Program-made: the position numbers and the translations under genes
Notes under the pieces: generated by a model
What the model saw: only the letters and a program-made list of their open reading frames with translations
The model's database searches: none
What the model was told of the DNA's origin: nothing
Assembly: GCA_013812465.1 (NCBI GenBank)
Contig: JACCTK010000222.1
Coordinates: 1-6,260 of the forward strand
Origin: Actinomycetota bacterium
GTDB taxonomy: Bacteria > Actinomycetota > Thermoleophilia > Gaiellales > Gaiellaceae
Length of the DNA stretch: 6,260 nucleotides
Reading direction: 5' to 3'
Part shown: positions 4,978 through 6,260 of the stretch, piece by piece
How the letters are laid out: each line of letters opens with the position of its first letter
Numbering within the stretch: position 1 is the first letter of the stretch

Positions 4978-6167
4978 TGTCGGTCGAACCAACGATACTG
5001 CACGCGGATCTCGACGCGTTCTTCGCCTCGGTGGAGCAGCGGGACGATCCTCGCCTTCAGGGACGTCCGGTCATCGTCGGTGTCGGTGTCGTGCTCGCGG
5101 CGAGCTACGAGGCCAAGGCGTTCGGCATCCGCACGGCGATGGGCGGGAGGCGCGCCCGGAGACTGTGCCCGCATGCGATCGTGTTGCCGCCGCGGATGTC
5201 CGCCTACTCCGAGGCGAGCAAGGCGGTGTTCGAGGTCTTCGAAGATACGACCCCGCTCGTCGAGGGGCTGTCGATCGACGAGGCGTTTCTCGACGTTCGC
5301 GGCCTGCAGCGGCTCGCCGGCAAGCCGACGGAGATCGCGGCACGGCTGCGTCGAGACGTTCTCGACGAGGTCGGGCTCCCCATCACCGTAGGGATCGCCC
5401 GGACGAAGTTCCTGGCCAAGGTGGCGAGCGCCGTCGCCAAGCCGGACGGACTTCTTGTCGTTCCCCCAGACGGCGAGCTCGCGTTTCTCCATCCGCTCCC
5501 GATCGAGCGGCTGTGGGGTGTCGGCCGCATCACCGCAGAGAAGCTGCATAGCCGAGGGATCACCACCGTCGGCCAGGTCGCGCGCCTCGAGGAGCCGTTG
5601 CTCGTTGCCATGCTCGGGCGGGCGTCGGGCCGACAGCTGCATGCGCTCGCGCACAACCGGGATCCTCGGCCAGTGCGGGTCGGCCGCCGTCGGCGCTCGA
5701 TCGGGGGACAGCGCGCGCTCGGTCGCAGACCAAGATCGCACGAGGACATCGACGCCGTCGTCATCGCCCTCGTCGACCGACTCGCTCGCCGGCTGCGCGC
5801 AGGCCGGCGCGTTTGTCGCACGGTGATCCTGCGGCTGCGCTTCGCCGACTTCTCGAGAGCGACTCGCTCACACACCCTTCACCAAGCGACAGCGCACACT
5901 CAGACGATCCTCGACACTGCGCGTGGGCTGCTCGCGGAGGCCACGCCGATGATCGACGCGCAGGGCTTGACGCTCGTCGGACTCTCGCTCACCGGCCTCG
6001 AGGACGATGCTCCCTTCCAGCTCGTGCTGCCGTTCGAGATCCAGCACGACATCGCGCTCGATCTCGCCCTAGATCAGGTGCGTGACCGGTTCGGATCTGC
6101 GTCGGTGACGAGAGCGGTGCTCCTCGACCGCGAGCCGGGTATCGCGATGCCGCTCCTTCCCGATTGA
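4971..6167 (+). CDS. dinB: DNA polymerase IV (Y-family translesion polymerase)
   Basis: A 398-residue Y-family polymerase that copies past damaged template bases. 'LHADLDAFFASVEQ' (residues 10-23) carries catalytic D13 and the steric-gate F18. 'ASYEAKAFGIRTAM' (44-57) is the finger region contacting the incoming nucleotide, and 'SIDEAFLDV' (101-109) gives catalytic D103 and E104. 'GIARTKFLAKVASAVAKPDG' (131-150) and the helix-hairpin-helix 'LWGVGRITAEKLHSRGI' (171-187) form the palm and thumb, followed by the little-finger domain (about 230-355). A likely sliding-clamp motif, QLVLPF (360-365), is followed by a tail, 'ALDQVRDRFGSASVTRAVLL', common in actinobacterial DinB proteins. The length is normal for these. 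ATG 4971 lies in the LexA box and has no Shine-Dalgarno; the in-frame GTG at 4977 is a real alternative start and keeps all motifs. Confidence 0.95.
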   Translation: MFVSVEPTILHADLDAFFASVEQRDDPRLQGRPVIVGVGVVLAASYEAKAFGIRTAMGGRRARRLCPHAIVLPPRMSAYSEASKAVFEVFEDTTPLVEGLSIDEAFLDVRGLQRLAGKPTEIAARLRRDVLDEVGLPITVGIARTKFLAKVASAVAKPDGLLVVPPDGELAFLHPLPIERLWGVGRITAEKLHSRGITTVGQVARLEEPLLVAMLGRASGRQLHALAHNRDPRPVRVGRRRRSIGGQRALGRRPRSHEDIDAVVIALVDRLARRLRAGRRVCRTVILRLRFADFSRATRSHTLHQATAHTQTILDTARGLLAEATPMIDAQGLTLVGLSLTGLEDDAPFQLVLPFEIQHDIALDLALDQVRDRFGSASVTRAVLLDREPGIAMPLLPD

Positions 6168-6205
6168 GACTCGACAAGCCACCGATACTCGTCTATGCGG
6201 TCGCC

Positions 6206-6233
6206 GTAGGGGCCGGGCATGCCCGGCCCCTAC
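6206..6233. repeat. Perfect 28-nt GC-rich palindrome downstream of dinB; terminator or dispersed repeat
   Basis: The sequence GTAGGGGCCGGGCA (6206-6219) is followed directly by its exact reverse complement (6220-6233). As RNA it would form a very stable stem of about 12 base pairs with a minimal loop. It lies 38 nt after the dinB stop, where a terminator is expected, but the downstream bases (TACCACAAT) lack a T-run, so termination would be non-canonical. GC-rich palindromes of the form GTAGGGGC...GCCCCTAC also occur as dispersed intergenic repeats in some bacterial genomes, which is an equal alternative. The flanking DNA, 6168-6205 and 6234-6260, shows no gene. Confidence 0.55.
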
Positions 6234-6260
6234 TACCACAATCGCGCGCAGTACCTGCCG

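Noticed and set aside
4899..5741. 280-codon minus-strand frame opposite dinB
   Set aside because: It covers the catalytic region of dinB on the opposite strand, has low-complexity charged composition and would overlap the VOC operon promoter.

Overview
This is a GC-rich bacterial chromosomal window with strong G/C preference at third codon positions and frequent GTG/TTG starts. It carries a Gram-positive/actinobacterial-type LexA operator (GAAC-N4-GTTC) and several apparently leaderless promoters. Together these suggest a member of the Actinomycetota, possibly a deep lineage such as Thermoleophilia. Chloroflexota cannot be excluded, and no marker gene here settles the taxonomy. I see no rRNA, tRNA, CRISPR array, transposase or phage gene.

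Layout. The left edge (1-60, minus) holds the first 20 codons of a probable SAM-dependent methyltransferase. It is divergent from a small DUF1905 protein (143-424, plus). After a gap containing a strong imperfect hairpin (480-513) come a VOC/glyoxalase-fold protein (604-1011) and a GFA/CENP-V zinc protein (1015-1401). These two are in the same reading frame, separated by one amber codon plus one sense codon. Convergent to them is a stand-alone LanC-like protein with an intact zinc site (1511-2671, minus). It is divergent from a class I SAM methyltransferase (2722-3480, plus), with only 50 bp between their start codons. A convergent gap with a weak hairpin then separates that gene from a tightly overlapping minus-strand operon, read in the order VOC (4486-4908), VOC (4067-4489), GNAT acetyltransferase (3532-4074). 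Divergent from the operon is dinB, DNA polymerase IV (4971-6167, plus). The window ends with a perfect 28-nt GC-rich palindrome (6206-6233).

How the genes may work together. Most are small enzymes of families associated with detoxification, modification or stress (three VOC proteins, GFA, GNAT, methyltransferases, a LanC-like thiol-addition fold), and dinB is a damage-response polymerase. No assembled pathway is evident. The most informative regulatory features are the near-consensus LexA box embedded in the dinB start, which may also reach the promoter of the divergent VOC-VOC-GNAT operon, and a recurring TANNNT-N6-start arrangement at three genes. That arrangement predicts leaderless mRNAs, including both members of the LanC/methyltransferase divergent pair. 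I found no convincing evidence of a wholly new multi-gene system; the notable points are regulatory architecture and gene-boundary oddities.
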